Shown: positions 50,635 through 60,772, counted from the first letter of the stretch. The stretch: 64,000 bases of DNA from Thermotoga sp. Ku-13t (GCF_011057685.1 NZ_LNFY01000001.1:806001-870000), one strand, 5' to 3'. The notes: generated by a model from the letters alone, not told the origin. Numbers and translations: made by a program.

Positions 50635-51894
50635 ATGTTTTTGAGACGAAAGATCGTGATACTGCTCTTTCTTTCCACAATCACATTCGGTGCAGTGTTC
50701 CAGATACAGACTCAGCTCGAGTACGATTTCGAACAGATCGTTGATTCGATCAAATTCGGCCTCGTGGTGCCTTTCATAGGAACGAACTTTCACGCGAGTG
50801 GAGGGTTTATGAGGGACAACACGGTGGTGCCACCTTATCCAGATTTTCTCAAGAACCATTACTGGTACTGGGATGAAGGTTATTTCGAATACCGCGGTCA
50901 AAATCTTGAGATCGACGTCGGTGTGAAACAGAACAGAGTCGGCCCAGGAAGTTTCTACAATCTGTTCCTTTCGGAAAATGGATTTTCTTCTCCCACAGTC
51001 AGGGTGTCATGGAAAGATGAAGTACAAAAAATCGCTGTTGAGACTCTGTGGGCAGGTTTGAGACCGTTCACAACCGGAAACGGACCGATCAAGGGTTTGA
51101 CATACAGAAGGCTCGCCCTGTTACCCTTCGACGGTCTGGAAGTTGGCTACGAAGAATCGGTGCTGTTTCTCAACAGGTATTTCGATCCTTATTATTATTT
51201 CGTGCCCATACCGATTCCGGGCATTCAGGAGTTCTGGCACCTCTCGGCGCCTTGGGGTGTCAGCTCGAACCAGCTGGACGACAATTCGATGGTTGGAGCT
51301 TACGTGATCTTTCGTGGAAAAGAATGGAGTGCTTATGCGGAGATTCTCGCTGATGATATCAACATGAACAGGTTCATCTCGCCAGGAAGCTATCAGAATC
51401 CCAACAAAATCGCGTTCATGGCTGGATTCTCCGGTCGGAGCGGCCCAGTGAGATTCGCCGTGGAAGTGGCGGGCGCGACCGCCTTCACGTTCGAAAGGAC
51501 TCATCCAGATCGACCTTACGAATACGTCTTCTTTGAAGGATCTAACTATCCCATCGAGAAGAACATGATCGGTTACAAATACGGTGAGAACAACATCGCG
51601 TGCACGATCGACTTTGAATATTCTTTCTCGGATTGGTCTTTCAACCTGAACTGGGAATCTGTGATCTTCGGAACCAGAACGCCGAGCCAACCCTGGCACG
51701 GTGGATCGATGCCAGACGGTACGAGATGGTTGATCGGGCAGATCGAGTCTGTGAGCACCCTGAAAGCCGGGGCGACCTATCGATTGTCGAACCTGTTTAG
51801 CATTTTCAAGGATGTGTCTCTAAGCGGTGTGGTGGGTCTGAGAAACTCTCGAGCCTTTTTCGGATTTTCGTTCAGTCTATCGGTTGAACTTTGA
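50635..51894 (+). CDS. Outer-membrane barrel-like protein divergent from the sugar ABC operon
   Basis: About 419 residues from the ATG at 50635 (a TTG at 50641 with AGGAG eight bases upstream is equally possible). Signal peptide RKIVILLFLSTITFGA, then aromatic-rich alternating strands to the last SFSLSVEL. The domain with long W/Y-rich loops and a YEESVLFLNRYFDPYYYF segment recalls capsule-assembly Wzi-like barrels, a tentative match. Divergence from malE suggests it may import the same substrate through the toga; proximity to rmlA suggests export of glycans instead. Confidence 0.68.
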   Translation: MFLRRKIVILLFLSTITFGAVFQIQTQLEYDFEQIVDSIKFGLVVPFIGTNFHASGGFMRDNTVVPPYPDFLKNHYWYWDEGYFEYRGQNLEIDVGVKQNRVGPGSFYNLFLSENGFSSPTVRVSWKDEVQKIAVETLWAGLRPFTTGNGPIKGLTYRRLALLPFDGLEVGYEESVLFLNRYFDPYYYFVPIPIPGIQEFWHLSAPWGVSSNQLDDNSMVGAYVIFRGKEWSAYAEILADDINMNRFISPGSYQNPNKIAFMAGFSGRSGPVRFAVEVAGATAFTFERTHPDRPYEYVFFEGSNYPIEKNMIGYKYGENNIACTIDFEYSFSDWSFNLNWESVIFGTRTPSQPWHGGSMPDGTRWLIGQIESVSTLKAGATYRLSNLFSIFKDVSLSGVVGLRNSRAFFGFSFSLSVEL

Positions 51895-51908
51895 GGGGGT
51901 AGATCGAA

Positions 51909-52976
51909 ATGAAGGGTTTGGTCCTGTGCGCGGGTAAGGGAACCAGGCTCAGGCCTCTGACCTACACGACAGCCAAACATCTCATACCCATAGCGAACAG
52001 GCCCGTGATACTTTACACGCTCGAGTTCATGAAGAACGCTGGTGTAACAGATGTGGCGATCGTGGTCAGCCCGGAGAACGAGGTTCTGTTCAGAGAAACT
52101 CTGAAGGACGGTTCTCACTTCGGTATGCACATCGAGTACATCGTTCAACCTCAACCCAAAGGCATAGCGCACGCTGTGTACATATCGCGGGAATTCCTCG
52201 ACGATGAACCTTTTCTCCTCGTACTCGGGGACAACCTCGTTTTTGAAGACATTTCGAGCGTAGTGAAGAGTTTCGAGTCGGAGGGAGTGGACGGCTACAT
52301 CCTCCTGGCCCGAGTGAAGGATCCGAGGGCTTACGGTGTGGCTGTGGTGGAGAATCAGAGGGTGGTGCACGTAGAAGAAAAGCCCAAAGAACCAAAGAGC
52401 GATCTTGCGATCGTGGGGGTTTATCTGTTCAGACCGATCATCTTCCATGCGATAGAAAACATTAAGCCTTCGTGGAGGGGTGAGCTGGAGATCACGGACG
52501 CGATAGGTTATCTGGTTGAAAAAGGCTACAGCGTGAAGGCGCATACAATACAGGGATGGTGGAAAGACACAGGAAAGCCGGAAGACCTGCTCGAAGCCAA
52601 CAGGCGCATACTGGACACGATCGAGGACGGCCAATGTGCTGGAAAAATCGATGAAACTACAACGATTCAGGGTAGAGTGTGCGTTGAAAAAGGTTCCATC
52701 ATCGTCGGATCACTCATAAGGGGTCCCGTGGTGATAGGAGAAGACTGTAAGATCGTGAATTCCTACGTCGGTCCTTACACGTCCATTGGGAACAGGGTCG
52801 TTCTGGAAAACTGTGAGGTGGAAAACTCTATATTGATGGACGAAAGCAAGATAAGCAATCTTTCGAGCAGGATAGATTCTTCACTGATCGGCAAGGGCGT
52901 GAGGATAAGCCAGAATGGAAGGTTACCCAAAGCGATGAAATTCGTTGTTGGAGACCTCAGTTCCTTAGAACTGTGA
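51909..52976 (+). CDS. rmlA: Glucose-1-phosphate thymidylyltransferase, long form
   Basis: 355 residues. Nucleotidyltransferase domain (1-235) with LCAGKGTRLRPLT and the Lys in KHLIPIANRPV; GDN motif VLGDNLVF; and a left-handed beta-helix tail (about 245-355) of hexapeptide repeats, as in the RmlA_long group. It makes dTDP-glucose for surface sugars. No other rml gene is in the window. Fifteen bases from the barrel gene. Confidence 0.92.
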   Translation: MKGLVLCAGKGTRLRPLTYTTAKHLIPIANRPVILYTLEFMKNAGVTDVAIVVSPENEVLFRETLKDGSHFGMHIEYIVQPQPKGIAHAVYISREFLDDEPFLLVLGDNLVFEDISSVVKSFESEGVDGYILLARVKDPRAYGVAVVENQRVVHVEEKPKEPKSDLAIVGVYLFRPIIFHAIENIKPSWRGELEITDAIGYLVEKGYSVKAHTIQGWWKDTGKPEDLLEANRRILDTIEDGQCAGKIDETTTIQGRVCVEKGSIIVGSLIRGPVVIGEDCKIVNSYVGPYTSIGNRVVLENCEVENSILMDESKISNLSSRIDSSLIGKGVRISQNGRLPKAMKFVVGDLSSLEL

Positions 52977-52980
52977 AAAA

Positions 52981-52999
52981 CCCCCAGCGGAGCTGGGGG
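52981..52999. terminator. Convergent terminator between rmlA and secF
   Basis: CCCCCAGC/GCTGGGGG stem with a three-base loop. Five T follow on the minus strand, right after the secF stop; on the plus strand the T-tract is weak. Confidence 0.8.
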
Positions 53000-53893
53000 T
53001 CATCTATACTTTACCCACTTCATAACGAGCGGTACCGCGACGAAAATGGACGAGTAGGTTCCAACTAGCACGCCCACACTCAGACCGAACGCAAAGGGTT
53101 TGATCGTGTTGCCTGCAAACAGCAGAAGCACAAAAACAACGATGAAGGTCGTCAAAGACGTGTTTATCGTCCTCGTCAGAACCTGGTTGATACTGTCGTT
53201 GATCAGTGTTGGTATATCCCTACCTTTGAACTTCTTCATGTTCTCCCTGACTCTGTCGTAGACAACGATGGTGTTGTTCAACGAGTATCCTATGAGCGTG
53301 AGCAATGCAGCGACTGCCGGCACGTTGATCTCGTAGTCGAACATGGAGAAGAATCCCAGAGTAACGATTACATCGTGTACGAGTGCCGCTATGGCGCCCA
53401 CGCCGAAGACGAAGTTGAAGCGCAAAGTTATGTACGCCAGAATGGCAGCCAGGGTAATCAGTATGGCCCTCCAGGTTAGCCTCCTTATTTCTTCCGCAGC
53501 AGTGCCACCAGTTTCGTTGAAAGACACCACTTCTGCTTTGAAACCCTTTTGTGCGAGTTTGCTCTCGAGCTGTTCAACGATTTTCGCCTTCTCTTCGACT
53601 TCGAATGTTCTCGACACCGTCACAGAGAACTTCACAACGTTGGCTGGTTCGCCCACCGATCTCACCCTCGTGACACGTGCAGCACTGAAATCGGGAGAGA
53701 TCGCGACCAGGGCCTGCCTCAAATCCTGTTCAACCATGTTCCCTTCCGCACGAACGAGTATCTCGCTACCGCCGACGAATTCAACGCCGAGGTTGAAACC
53801 TTTAGTGAAGATGAAAACCAGAGAGAGCACAATGAAAAAGGCTGCAACGCTCAACCAAACGAGCCTCTTGCTCACAACGTCGATCTTTTTCAC
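53000..53893 (-). CDS. secF: Protein translocase subunit SecF
   Basis: 297 residues. VEFVGGSEI and a periplasmic domain, then five membrane segments with VTLGFFSMFDYEINVPAVAALLTLIGYSLNNTIVVYDRVREN (in part), the conserved SecF region including NDTIVV-type Asn-Thr. It uses the ion gradient with SecD to complete export. Overlaps secD by four bases. Confidence 0.95.
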   Translation of the reverse strand: MKKIDVVSKRLVWLSVAAFFIVLSLVFIFTKGFNLGVEFVGGSEILVRAEGNMVEQDLRQALVAISPDFSAARVTRVRSVGEPANVVKFSVTVSRTFEVEEKAKIVEQLESKLAQKGFKAEVVSFNETGGTAAEEIRRLTWRAILITLAAILAYITLRFNFVFGVGAIAALVHDVIVTLGFFSMFDYEINVPAVAALLTLIGYSLNNTIVVYDRVRENMKKFKGRDIPTLINDSINQVLTRTINTSLTTFIVVFVLLLFAGNTIKPFAFGLSVGVLVGTYSSIFVAVPLVMKWVKYR

Positions 53894-55314
53894 GGCTCAA
53901 CTCTCCTTTCTGCAGCCTTCGGCACACGTATCAGGTTGTGGAAAGCATCGGTGAGCAACCTTGAAAGTACCATGTTCACGAAGAAGCTACCGGCCACACC
54001 TATGATTAGAGTTATCGCAAAACCTTTCACCGTACCGGTACCGAAGTAGTAGAGCACCAGGCCGGCGATGATCGTGGTCAGGTTCGCATCGAACAGGGTG
54101 ATGAAGCTCCTGTCAAAACCAGCAGTGATCGCGGCCCTGACGGACTTACCAGTCCTGAGCTCTTCCTTTATGCGTTCAGCTATGATGATGTTTCCATCCA
54201 CCGTGGTGCCTATGGTGAAGAAGATACCTGCGATGCCAGGCAGAGTCAGGATCGAACGCGTCGCGGCCATCACTCCGAGCAGCAGGATCGTGTTGTAGAT
54301 GAGTGCGATGTCGGCCACAACGCCCTGTATGCCGTAGAAAACTATCATGTATATCATGACCAGGATCAAACCGATGAGTCCTGCGACCAGAGAACTCTTG
54401 ATGATGTCAGATCCCAACAACGGCGCCACCCAACCAGCTGAAACTTTCTCTAACCTGGCAGGCAGGGCACCACTTCTCAGAATCGCGGCGAGCTGTTTTG
54501 CTTCTTCGAGTGAGAAGTTACCCGTGATCTCCGCTTTACCATCGGGGATGACAGAAACCACATAACCTGCGAACTGTACAACATCGTCCAGAACGATCGC
54601 GAGCCTCTTTTCCTTCGCCGCGGCGGTACCTATCGCGCTCTCTGGTACAACGAGCTGCTGGGTGATCCGCTTGAACACCTCGGCATCTTTGCTCGCCAGT
54701 TCGAAGGTGACTTTGTAGCCGAAACGTCCTACGCGCGTTTCTGGAACAGGACTGGCCGTGACGATGCGCGGTGAAACGAGCTTGAGATCCTTGACGAGCA
54801 TGATCTCTTCTCTGACCAGATACCACATCTTACCGTCACGTGAAGGAAGCCATCTCGCTTTCTTTATCTTCGCAAGGTCCATCAGTCTGGGATCTGTGGA
54901 AGGATCCGATGTGCTCTCATCCAGCACCTGTCCGAAGTACATCACGCCGATGGATCCGAGCAACTTCTCTGCGCTCGTCGTGTCGGTCACGTCCGGTATT
55001 TCAACAACGATGAAAGACTGGTTCTCCCTGAAACTCTTCCTCAACGTCGCCTCCGTGTAACCCGACGCATCGAGCCTGTTCCTCAGAACAGTCCAGACAT
55101 CGTCCACCACCTGACTCGGATTCTCAACGCCAGGTTCGACGTCGACCCTGTACTCGAGCCTCGCGCCACCCTTGATGTCCAAACCCAGCCTCACGCGCTG
55201 GAAAAGCTTCGCTAATCCTTTGTAAGTCTGGTCCGACGTTGGCCAGAGCATGGCCAGCAGCGCCAGGAGGAACACGGCGAGCACGATGATCAATCTCACG
55301 CGTTCCGTTTTCAT
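53890..55314 (-). CDS. secD: Protein translocase subunit SecD
   Basis: 474 residues. RVRLGLDIKGGARLEY, a periplasmic domain (about 60-290), and the C-terminal membrane domain with GTTVDGNIIIAERIKEELR. Separate SecD and SecF genes, in operon with yajC, as in most bacteria. Confidence 0.95.
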   Translation of the reverse strand: MKTERVRLIIVLAVFLLALLAMLWPTSDQTYKGLAKLFQRVRLGLDIKGGARLEYRVDVEPGVENPSQVVDDVWTVLRNRLDASGYTEATLRKSFRENQSFIVVEIPDVTDTTSAEKLLGSIGVMYFGQVLDESTSDPSTDPRLMDLAKIKKARWLPSRDGKMWYLVREEIMLVKDLKLVSPRIVTASPVPETRVGRFGYKVTFELASKDAEVFKRITQQLVVPESAIGTAAAKEKRLAIVLDDVVQFAGYVVSVIPDGKAEITGNFSLEEAKQLAAILRSGALPARLEKVSAGWVAPLLGSDIIKSSLVAGLIGLILVMIYMIVFYGIQGVVADIALIYNTILLLGVMAATRSILTLPGIAGIFFTIGTTVDGNIIIAERIKEELRTGKSVRAAITAGFDRSFITLFDANLTTIIAGLVLYYFGTGTVKGFAITLIIGVAGSFFVNMVLSRLLTDAFHNLIRVPKAAERRVEP

Positions 55315-55330
55315 TTCTGAAGCCCCCTCT

Positions 55331-55684
55331 TCAATCCTGCTTTTCCTGCTCTTTCTCTTCTTCTCTCTCCTTGAAAACGGAAGCTATCGCCCGTTTGGTT
55401 ATCTCAAGCTCTGTGGTCATGGCAGTCTTGATCTTCACTGTATCTTTTTTGATATCGATGACCTTGCCAACAATGCCACCAACGGTAATAACCGTGTCAC
55501 CACGCTTGAGCTGTGAGATCATCTGCTGAAACTGCTTCTCCCTCCTTCTCTGAGGAAGAATGATGAGAAAGTAGAACATGGCGAAGAGCATCACCAGAAG
55601 GAAGATGAAGCTCCAGCCAGAGCCGGTTGTTGTAGTAGCACTCGGTACGGTTGCACCTGGTGCGGCACTGTAGAGTATGTTCAT
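55331..55684 (-). CDS. yajC: Preprotein translocase subunit YajC
   Basis: 117 residues from the ATG at 55684 with GGAGG upstream. One membrane segment (IFLLVMLFAMFYFLIILPQRRREK) followed by an SH3-like KOW domain with LKRGDTVITVGGIVGKVIDI; the tail is Glu/Lys-rich. Accessory of SecDF. Confidence 0.93.
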   Translation of the reverse strand: MNILYSAAPGATVPSATTTTGSGWSFIFLLVMLFAMFYFLIILPQRRREKQFQQMISQLKRGDTVITVGGIVGKVIDIKKDTVKIKTAMTTELEITKRAIASVFKEREEEKEQEKQD

Positions 55685-56175
55685 CCACACGACCTCCTTT
55701 CGGTTTCACCTAATTTTACCAGAAGTCTTTTAACCTCAGGTAGCAACAACATGTTCGACAGCAATCCCACGAGGAAGACCAAAATTTCTCGAAGCTCCCA
55801 GCTATTCAAAACGTTATACTGAACGAACCGCGAGACCCACCAGGACAAACTGAAGGCGAAGAAGATGGATTTTCTGATTCCCGTCCGGTGAAAAAGGAGC
55901 GAAAGAAAAAGAGCGAAAATTGCGAGCTCGAGTGTATGCATCAGCATCAAAGGAAGATCGAACGACCTGAGCGCCATGTAATCGAGGACCGGTAACAAAA
56001 GTGCAACCACGAAAGCCGTTGAAAAACCGTGGCAAAGGATGCTCAAACCCACGGTGAAGTAGGCTGGAATCAGCAAAACATAAGATTTGTGTGCACCGAG
56101 CCAGGTGAAATAGCTGAGTGCCGCTCCGAGCGAAAGCCACAGACAGATCGCGACGATCCTCTTCAAACCCATCAC
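55681..56175 (-). CDS. Membrane protein upstream of yajC
   Basis: 164 residues, five to six membrane segments, no recognised motif. GTG-ATG start overlaps the oxidoreductase stop. Its place between a dehydrogenase and yajC gives no direct function; the fold may be an MreD-like or S-component-like bundle (uncertain). Confidence 0.68.
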   Translation of the reverse strand: MMGLKRIVAICLWLSLGAALSYFTWLGAHKSYVLLIPAYFTVGLSILCHGFSTAFVVALLLPVLDYMALRSFDLPLMLMHTLELAIFALFLSLLFHRTGIRKSIFFAFSLSWWVSRFVQYNVLNSWELREILVFLVGLLSNMLLLPEVKRLLVKLGETERRSCG

Positions 56176-57311
56176 ACCACGTTCATCTCCCTGACGATCA
56201 CTTTCTCGAACCTGTCAACGTTCAGCTCCGAGATGCTCACATGCCTGGACTGACCAAAGAGTATCTTCTCCGCCAGTGCCTCACCCACAGCCGGTGCGAG
56301 CATGAACCCATGACCACTGAAACCAACAGCGTAGTAGAAGTTGGCAATCTGTGGTGATTCCCCGATGATGGGCTGCGCGTCCAGAGACATGTTGTAATGT
56401 CCTGACCAGTGTCTTACGATGCGTATCTTTCTCATGAAAGGAAGTAAAGAACACATCTTTTTCGCCAGACTCTTCTCGAACTCGAACGTCACGTTGTAGT
56501 TCAGGCCGGGCTTTTCATCTTTATCTCCCTGACCCATAATGAAATGGCCGTGCCTGGTCTGCCTGACATAAAAGTTTCCGGAGAAGCTTATCAGCATCGG
56601 ATCGACGAAGTTTTTCACAGGCTCTGTGACCATGATCTGGTGTCTGTAACTCTCCACCGGAAGGTTCAAACCCACCATGAAGGCAACGTGACCGGCGTAA
56701 GCACCCGCAGCGTTCACCAAGATTTGAGATTCAAACTCGCCTTTGCTGGTGTAAACTTTGAACTTCGAACCTGTCACCTCGATGCCAACAACTTCTGTAT
56801 GAGTCATCATCGTCACACCAAGCCTTTTTGCCGCGTGCGCGTACGCGAAGTTCGCCAGGTGTGGATTGGCATGACCATCGGTCTGACAGAAAGTAGCCAG
56901 GAGGACGTTTTCCACGTTCACGTACGGGAACCTTTTCTTGACCTGTGTGGGTGTGAGCAACTCAACATTCAACCCGAGTTTTCTCTGCATTTTTACGTTT
57001 TCTTCGAACTGAGCCGCTTCTTTTTCGTCGTAGGAAAGTATCAGATAACCACCTCGCTTGTACTCTATGTCGAAACCGGTTTCTTCACTCAACCTTTCGA
57101 AGAGTTCCACGCTCCTCATCGCCAGCAGGACGTTGTGCGGGGAGCTCCACTGTTGCCTGATGCCACCGGCACACCTGCCCGTGGAGCCGGAACTTATGTA
57201 ACTCTTTTCAAGCACGAGAACGTTGCTCTCTCCGAATTTCGCCAAATGGTAAGCAACCGAGCAACCGACGATACCTGCCCCGATGACTATCACCCTGTAT
57301 TCACTCTTCAT
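56172..57311 (-). CDS. FAD-dependent amine/amino-acid oxidoreductase, SoxB/HcnC-like
   Basis: 379 residues from the ATG at 57311 with GGGGTGA upstream. DAO-type FAD fold: VIVIGAGIVGCSVAYHLAKFG at the start, GRCAGGIRQQW, and a C-terminal GFSGHGFMLAPAVGEALAE. It resembles the beta subunit of sarcosine oxidase, HcnC and dye-linked proline dehydrogenases. Works as a complex with the two preceding genes. Amine substrate unknown. Confidence 0.87.
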   Translation of the reverse strand: MKSEYRVIVIGAGIVGCSVAYHLAKFGESNVLVLEKSYISSGSTGRCAGGIRQQWSSPHNVLLAMRSVELFERLSEETGFDIEYKRGGYLILSYDEKEAAQFEENVKMQRKLGLNVELLTPTQVKKRFPYVNVENVLLATFCQTDGHANPHLANFAYAHAAKRLGVTMMTHTEVVGIEVTGSKFKVYTSKGEFESQILVNAAGAYAGHVAFMVGLNLPVESYRHQIMVTEPVKNFVDPMLISFSGNFYVRQTRHGHFIMGQGDKDEKPGLNYNVTFEFEKSLAKKMCSLLPFMRKIRIVRHWSGHYNMSLDAQPIIGESPQIANFYYAVGFSGHGFMLAPAVGEALAEKILFGQSRHVSISELNVDRFEKVIVREMNVV

Positions 57312-59100
57312 TCGATTCACCCCTCAGGATCGATTCGAACTTGACTGGCATCACTGGGGGCCTGAAGCGACCTTTGAGCAGTTCTTCGGATGATTTGCCG
57401 AGCTTCTGAGAAAGGATCGACAACACAGTGTTTCTGCACGTTCTGCCACCGCACATTCCCATGCCTATGCGCAGATAGCGTCTCAGTTCCTCGTAGTCTG
57501 TGAAACCCAGCTCTATCGCCCTTTCAACTTCTTCGAGTGTCACTTCCTCGCACCTGCACACCAGGACGTTTCCACGCTTCACTGTTCGAAAGTTTCGCAC
57601 ACGGTCAGAGTAACCTGCGGGTACCTTCAGGTAGATCAAATTCGTCATATCAGGGAAACGAAGGACCTTCACAACCTGCGCTTCACAAACTTCTTTTCCT
57701 TCTCTGTCCAACGCGATAACCCGCTCATTCTTCCCTGGCAAGGGAACCATTTCGTACGGGATGACCACCAGGTCGAAACCAGGTTCGATGTTCTCCTGAA
57801 CCATGAAAATCGCAAGACCCGGGCATTTAGAAACACAAATACCACAACCGGTGCACCTTTCATAATCTATCCTCGGGAGACTGTTTATGTTCCCCGGCAC
57901 CTCAATCGCGCCCGCTGGGCAGGAAGTCTGACAAGGATTACACGGAATGTTTTCATAACACTCTATGATTGGTCTGAGCTTGCCCATAGGACCTTTGTCA
58001 GTCTGCGGCTGGCGAGAAAATCCAACGGTTCGCTGCGGGAAAAACCTGGAAAGGCCTTTGCGAACTTTTTCAGAGAACGGGCCAGATCTGAACTCGACGA
58101 GCTCGTTCTGCAGAGCTTCTATTTCCTTGGAGATATCCACTCCAACGACGGATTGCGCTATCGTCAGGCCGGCGATACGTCCCTCGATCATCGCGGTCGT
58201 AGCTTCCTCTATGCCTGCAAGATCACCTGCAATGAAGATGTTTTCTACGTTGGTTCTCATGTTCTGATCCCTGTAAGGCACAAACCCACCGAGTTCCGGA
58301 ACGTATTCGATCTTCACGTTTGCCATCGCTGCAAGTTCTACAGATGGGGTCAAACCCGTCGCGATGCATATGACGTCCACAGCGAACTCTTTCTCTGTTC
58401 CTTCGATCGGACGGAATTTTTCGTCCACCTGCACGACCACGGCGCCTGTGACCTTCTCCTCTCCCAGCGCTTTTTTGATTGTGTGCCTCAACAACACGGG
58501 GACACCGAACCTTTTGATCTTGCGCAGATGCACATCGTAACCACCAACTCTGTCCACTATTTCGACAATCGCAGCCACCTCTGCCCCGGCCTGGAGGAGC
58601 TGGTAGGAAACTATCAGTCCTATGTTTCCGGAACCGATCATGAGGAACCGCTTGCCGGGAAGCACCATGAACTGGTTCATGAGCGTTTGAACTGCTCCAG
58701 CACCGTAGACACCGGGCAGATGGTTGTTCTCGAACTGTATGAACCTTTCGGACGCTCCCGTCGCAAGAAGGATATAATCAGCCCGCACCTCAAAAGTGTG
58801 ATCTTTCTCTCTGCTGTAAAGCACAACCACATCTTCGTAGATGCCAACAACGGTGGTCTGTAGCATCACCTTGACGTGATGGTTTAACTGATTCTTCAAC
58901 CTTCTCGCGATCTCGAACCCTCTCATGGAAGCAAAAAAACCTTCGTGACCAAAGAATTTGTGCGTCTGTTTAACGAGCTGACCTCCGAGTTCCACTCCTT
59001 CGTCCACGATGAGTGTTTCAACACCGTATCTGGAAGCTTCTATGGCACCACAGAGTCCGGCAGGGCCCCCGCCGACGACGAGCAGTTGCGTTTTCATCAT
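57301..59100 (-). CDS. Sarcosine-oxidase-alpha/HcnB-like flavoprotein with iron-sulphur domains
   Basis: 599 residues. Pyridine-nucleotide disulphide-reductase-type FAD domain (LLVVGGGPAGLCGAIEA; MIGSGNIGLIVSYQL), a bacterial 2x4Fe-4S segment near residue 390-430 (CNPCQTSCPAGA and CTGCGICVSKCPG), and a BFD-type [2Fe-2S] tail (VCRCEEVT ... MCGGRTCR). The extra ferredoxin module is not in standard HcnB or SoxA and points to an anaerobic, ferredoxin-coupled enzyme. GGAGTG precedes the ATG. Confidence 0.87.
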   Translation of the reverse strand: MMKTQLLVVGGGPAGLCGAIEASRYGVETLIVDEGVELGGQLVKQTHKFFGHEGFFASMRGFEIARRLKNQLNHHVKVMLQTTVVGIYEDVVVLYSREKDHTFEVRADYILLATGASERFIQFENNHLPGVYGAGAVQTLMNQFMVLPGKRFLMIGSGNIGLIVSYQLLQAGAEVAAIVEIVDRVGGYDVHLRKIKRFGVPVLLRHTIKKALGEEKVTGAVVVQVDEKFRPIEGTEKEFAVDVICIATGLTPSVELAAMANVKIEYVPELGGFVPYRDQNMRTNVENIFIAGDLAGIEEATTAMIEGRIAGLTIAQSVVGVDISKEIEALQNELVEFRSGPFSEKVRKGLSRFFPQRTVGFSRQPQTDKGPMGKLRPIIECYENIPCNPCQTSCPAGAIEVPGNINSLPRIDYERCTGCGICVSKCPGLAIFMVQENIEPGFDLVVIPYEMVPLPGKNERVIALDREGKEVCEAQVVKVLRFPDMTNLIYLKVPAGYSDRVRNFRTVKRGNVLVCRCEEVTLEEVERAIELGFTDYEELRRYLRIGMGMCGGRTCRNTVLSILSQKLGKSSEELLKGRFRPPVMPVKFESILRGESNEE

Positions 59101-59402
59101 GCCACATCACTCCGACCCAGCTGCCTCTGAACCCTCATGCCTTCTTTCACGAGCGTGATGCATACTCTCACGTTCGGCTCACCGTCGACCAACATCAGGC
59201 AAGACGAACACTTGCCTATGGCGCAGAAAAAGCCTCTTGGCCTTCCGCGCTCACTCTTGCCGAAGACATCGATCCCGTTGGCGATCAACGCCGCCGCGAT
59301 GGTTTCGCCTTCCAAAGCTTCCAGCTCTTTATCTTCGAAGTAGAACTTAACTACGCGCGCAGTCTTCGCCTTCAAAATGGGATGTTCCACGATGCGCCTC
59401 AA
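59097..59402 (-). CDS. Small [2Fe-2S] subunit, HcnA/SoxA-N-like
   Basis: 101 residues from the TTG at 59402 with GGGGGG seven bases upstream (an open GTG at 59420 would overlap lpd). The iron-sulphur motif is CAIGKCSSCLMLVDG plus a distal Cys in VRVC. Small ferredoxin-like subunit that completes the three-part dehydrogenase. Stop overlaps the next gene. Confidence 0.82.
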   Translation of the reverse strand: MRRIVEHPILKAKTARVVKFYFEDKELEALEGETIAAALIANGIDVFGKSERGRPRGFFCAIGKCSSCLMLVDGEPNVRVCITLVKEGMRVQRQLGRSDVA

Positions 59403-59416
59403 TGTCTCGCCCCCCA

Positions 59417-60772
59417 TCACAGATGGATAGGTTTGTCAACGATACCCTCTATCGCTCCGAGCAAGGTTTCACTCAGCGTGGGGTGTGGATGTATGGTTTT
59501 CTCGAGCTGTTCAGCTGTTAAACCGTTTCTGACAGCGATTGCTGCTTCCATTATGAGTTCTGTGGCGTAAGGACCCACGATCATCGCACCAAGAATTCTT
59601 CCAGTTTTCGAGTCGGCGATGAACTTTGCGAAACCATCTTTTTCGAGCATGGTTCTGGCACGACCGTTGGCCATCAGCGGGAAAGAGAAGATTTTCACGG
59701 TCGATGGGTCCACGTCTTTCTCCTTAATCCCGACGCTTGCAACCTCAGGTTCGGTGAATATAACACTCGGTACAGCCGAGTAGTCCATTTTCGCTGGTTT
59801 TCCACAGATGTTCTCTGCAGCCGTGACACCTTCGTACATAGCCACGTGGGCGAGCATGATCTGTCCACGCACATCACCGATTGCATAAACGTTTGGCACG
59901 TTCGTGAGCATGGTTTCGTCCGTCTTGATACCCCTCTCTATGGAAAGCCCCAGGGCTTTCACGTCATCACCGATCTTTGGTCTTCTCCCGACCGCAACGA
60001 TCACCCTCTCAGTCACCTTTTCGAGCTGACCGTCCTTCGTTTCAATGATGGATTTGTAACCGTTCTCTGAAGGCTGAACTGAGACAACCTTTGAAGATTC
60101 GTAAATCTCGACACCTTTCTTCTTCAAAGATTTGGCAACAACCTGTGCGGCATCTGCGTCTTCGTTGGGAAGGATGTGCTCGAGGAGCTCAACAACAGTT
60201 ACCTTGACGTTCAAACTCGAGAAGAACGTAGCGAGCTCGACTCCAATCACTCCACCACCGATTATGAGAACGCTTTCCGGAAGACGTTCCATTTTGAATA
60301 CATCGTCACTCGTCCAGATACCGGGCACTTCGTCGAAAGGCGGAAAGAGCGTCGGGACAGAACCTGTAGCTATTACGAGATACTTCGCTTCCAGTTTTTT
60401 GTCCTGAACTTTTACGGAATTGGGTGATTCCACAATCGCTTCACCAACGAAGAGCTCGATCCCATTCTTTTTGAAGAGATATTCTATGCCCTTCCTTGAA
60501 GCCATTACCACTTTATTCATGTGATTCTTGATTTTTGAAAAATCGAAGGATACGTTCTGCAGGATCACTCCAAGTTCGGAAGCTTTTTCGACAAGGTTTC
60601 TGTAAAGGTGCGCCGAACTCAGAATGGCTTTCGTTGGGATACAACCCCAGTTCGTGCAGGTGCCTCCAACGAAGGATTTCTCGACCACAGCCACGCGCTT
60701 TCCGTGCTGTGCAAGTTTTATGGCTGCAACATACCCAGCAGGCCCTGCGCCGATAACCACCGCATCGTACAT
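59417..60772 (-). CDS. lpdA: Dihydrolipoamide dehydrogenase
   Basis: 451 residues from the ATG at 60772 with GGAGGTG upstream. VVIGAGPAGYVAAI, redox disulphide in GGTCTNWGCIPTK, NAD domain GGGVIGVEL, and the C-terminal His-Glu dyad in HPHPTLSE. It reoxidises lipoyl groups with NAD+. No E2, GcvH or other lipoylated partner is encoded in the window; leading an operon with an amine dehydrogenase suggests glycine or one-carbon metabolism (inference). Confidence 0.94.
   Translation of the reverse strand: MYDAVVIGAGPAGYVAAIKLAQHGKRVAVVEKSFVGGTCTNWGCIPTKAILSSAHLYRNLVEKASELGVILQNVSFDFSKIKNHMNKVVMASRKGIEYLFKKNGIELFVGEAIVESPNSVKVQDKKLEAKYLVIATGSVPTLFPPFDEVPGIWTSDDVFKMERLPESVLIIGGGVIGVELATFFSSLNVKVTVVELLEHILPNEDADAAQVVAKSLKKKGVEIYESSKVVSVQPSENGYKSIIETKDGQLEKVTERVIVAVGRRPKIGDDVKALGLSIERGIKTDETMLTNVPNVYAIGDVRGQIMLAHVAMYEGVTAAENICGKPAKMDYSAVPSVIFTEPEVASVGIKEKDVDPSTVKIFSFPLMANGRARTMLEKDGFAKFIADSKTGRILGAMIVGPYATELIMEAAIAVRNGLTAEQLEKTIHPHPTLSETLLGAIEGIVDKPIHL

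Noticed and set aside
51777..52634. Long minus-strand frame opposite rmlA
   Set aside because: rmlA is well conserved on the plus strand; the antisense frame crosses the barrel/rmlA junction and lacks signals.
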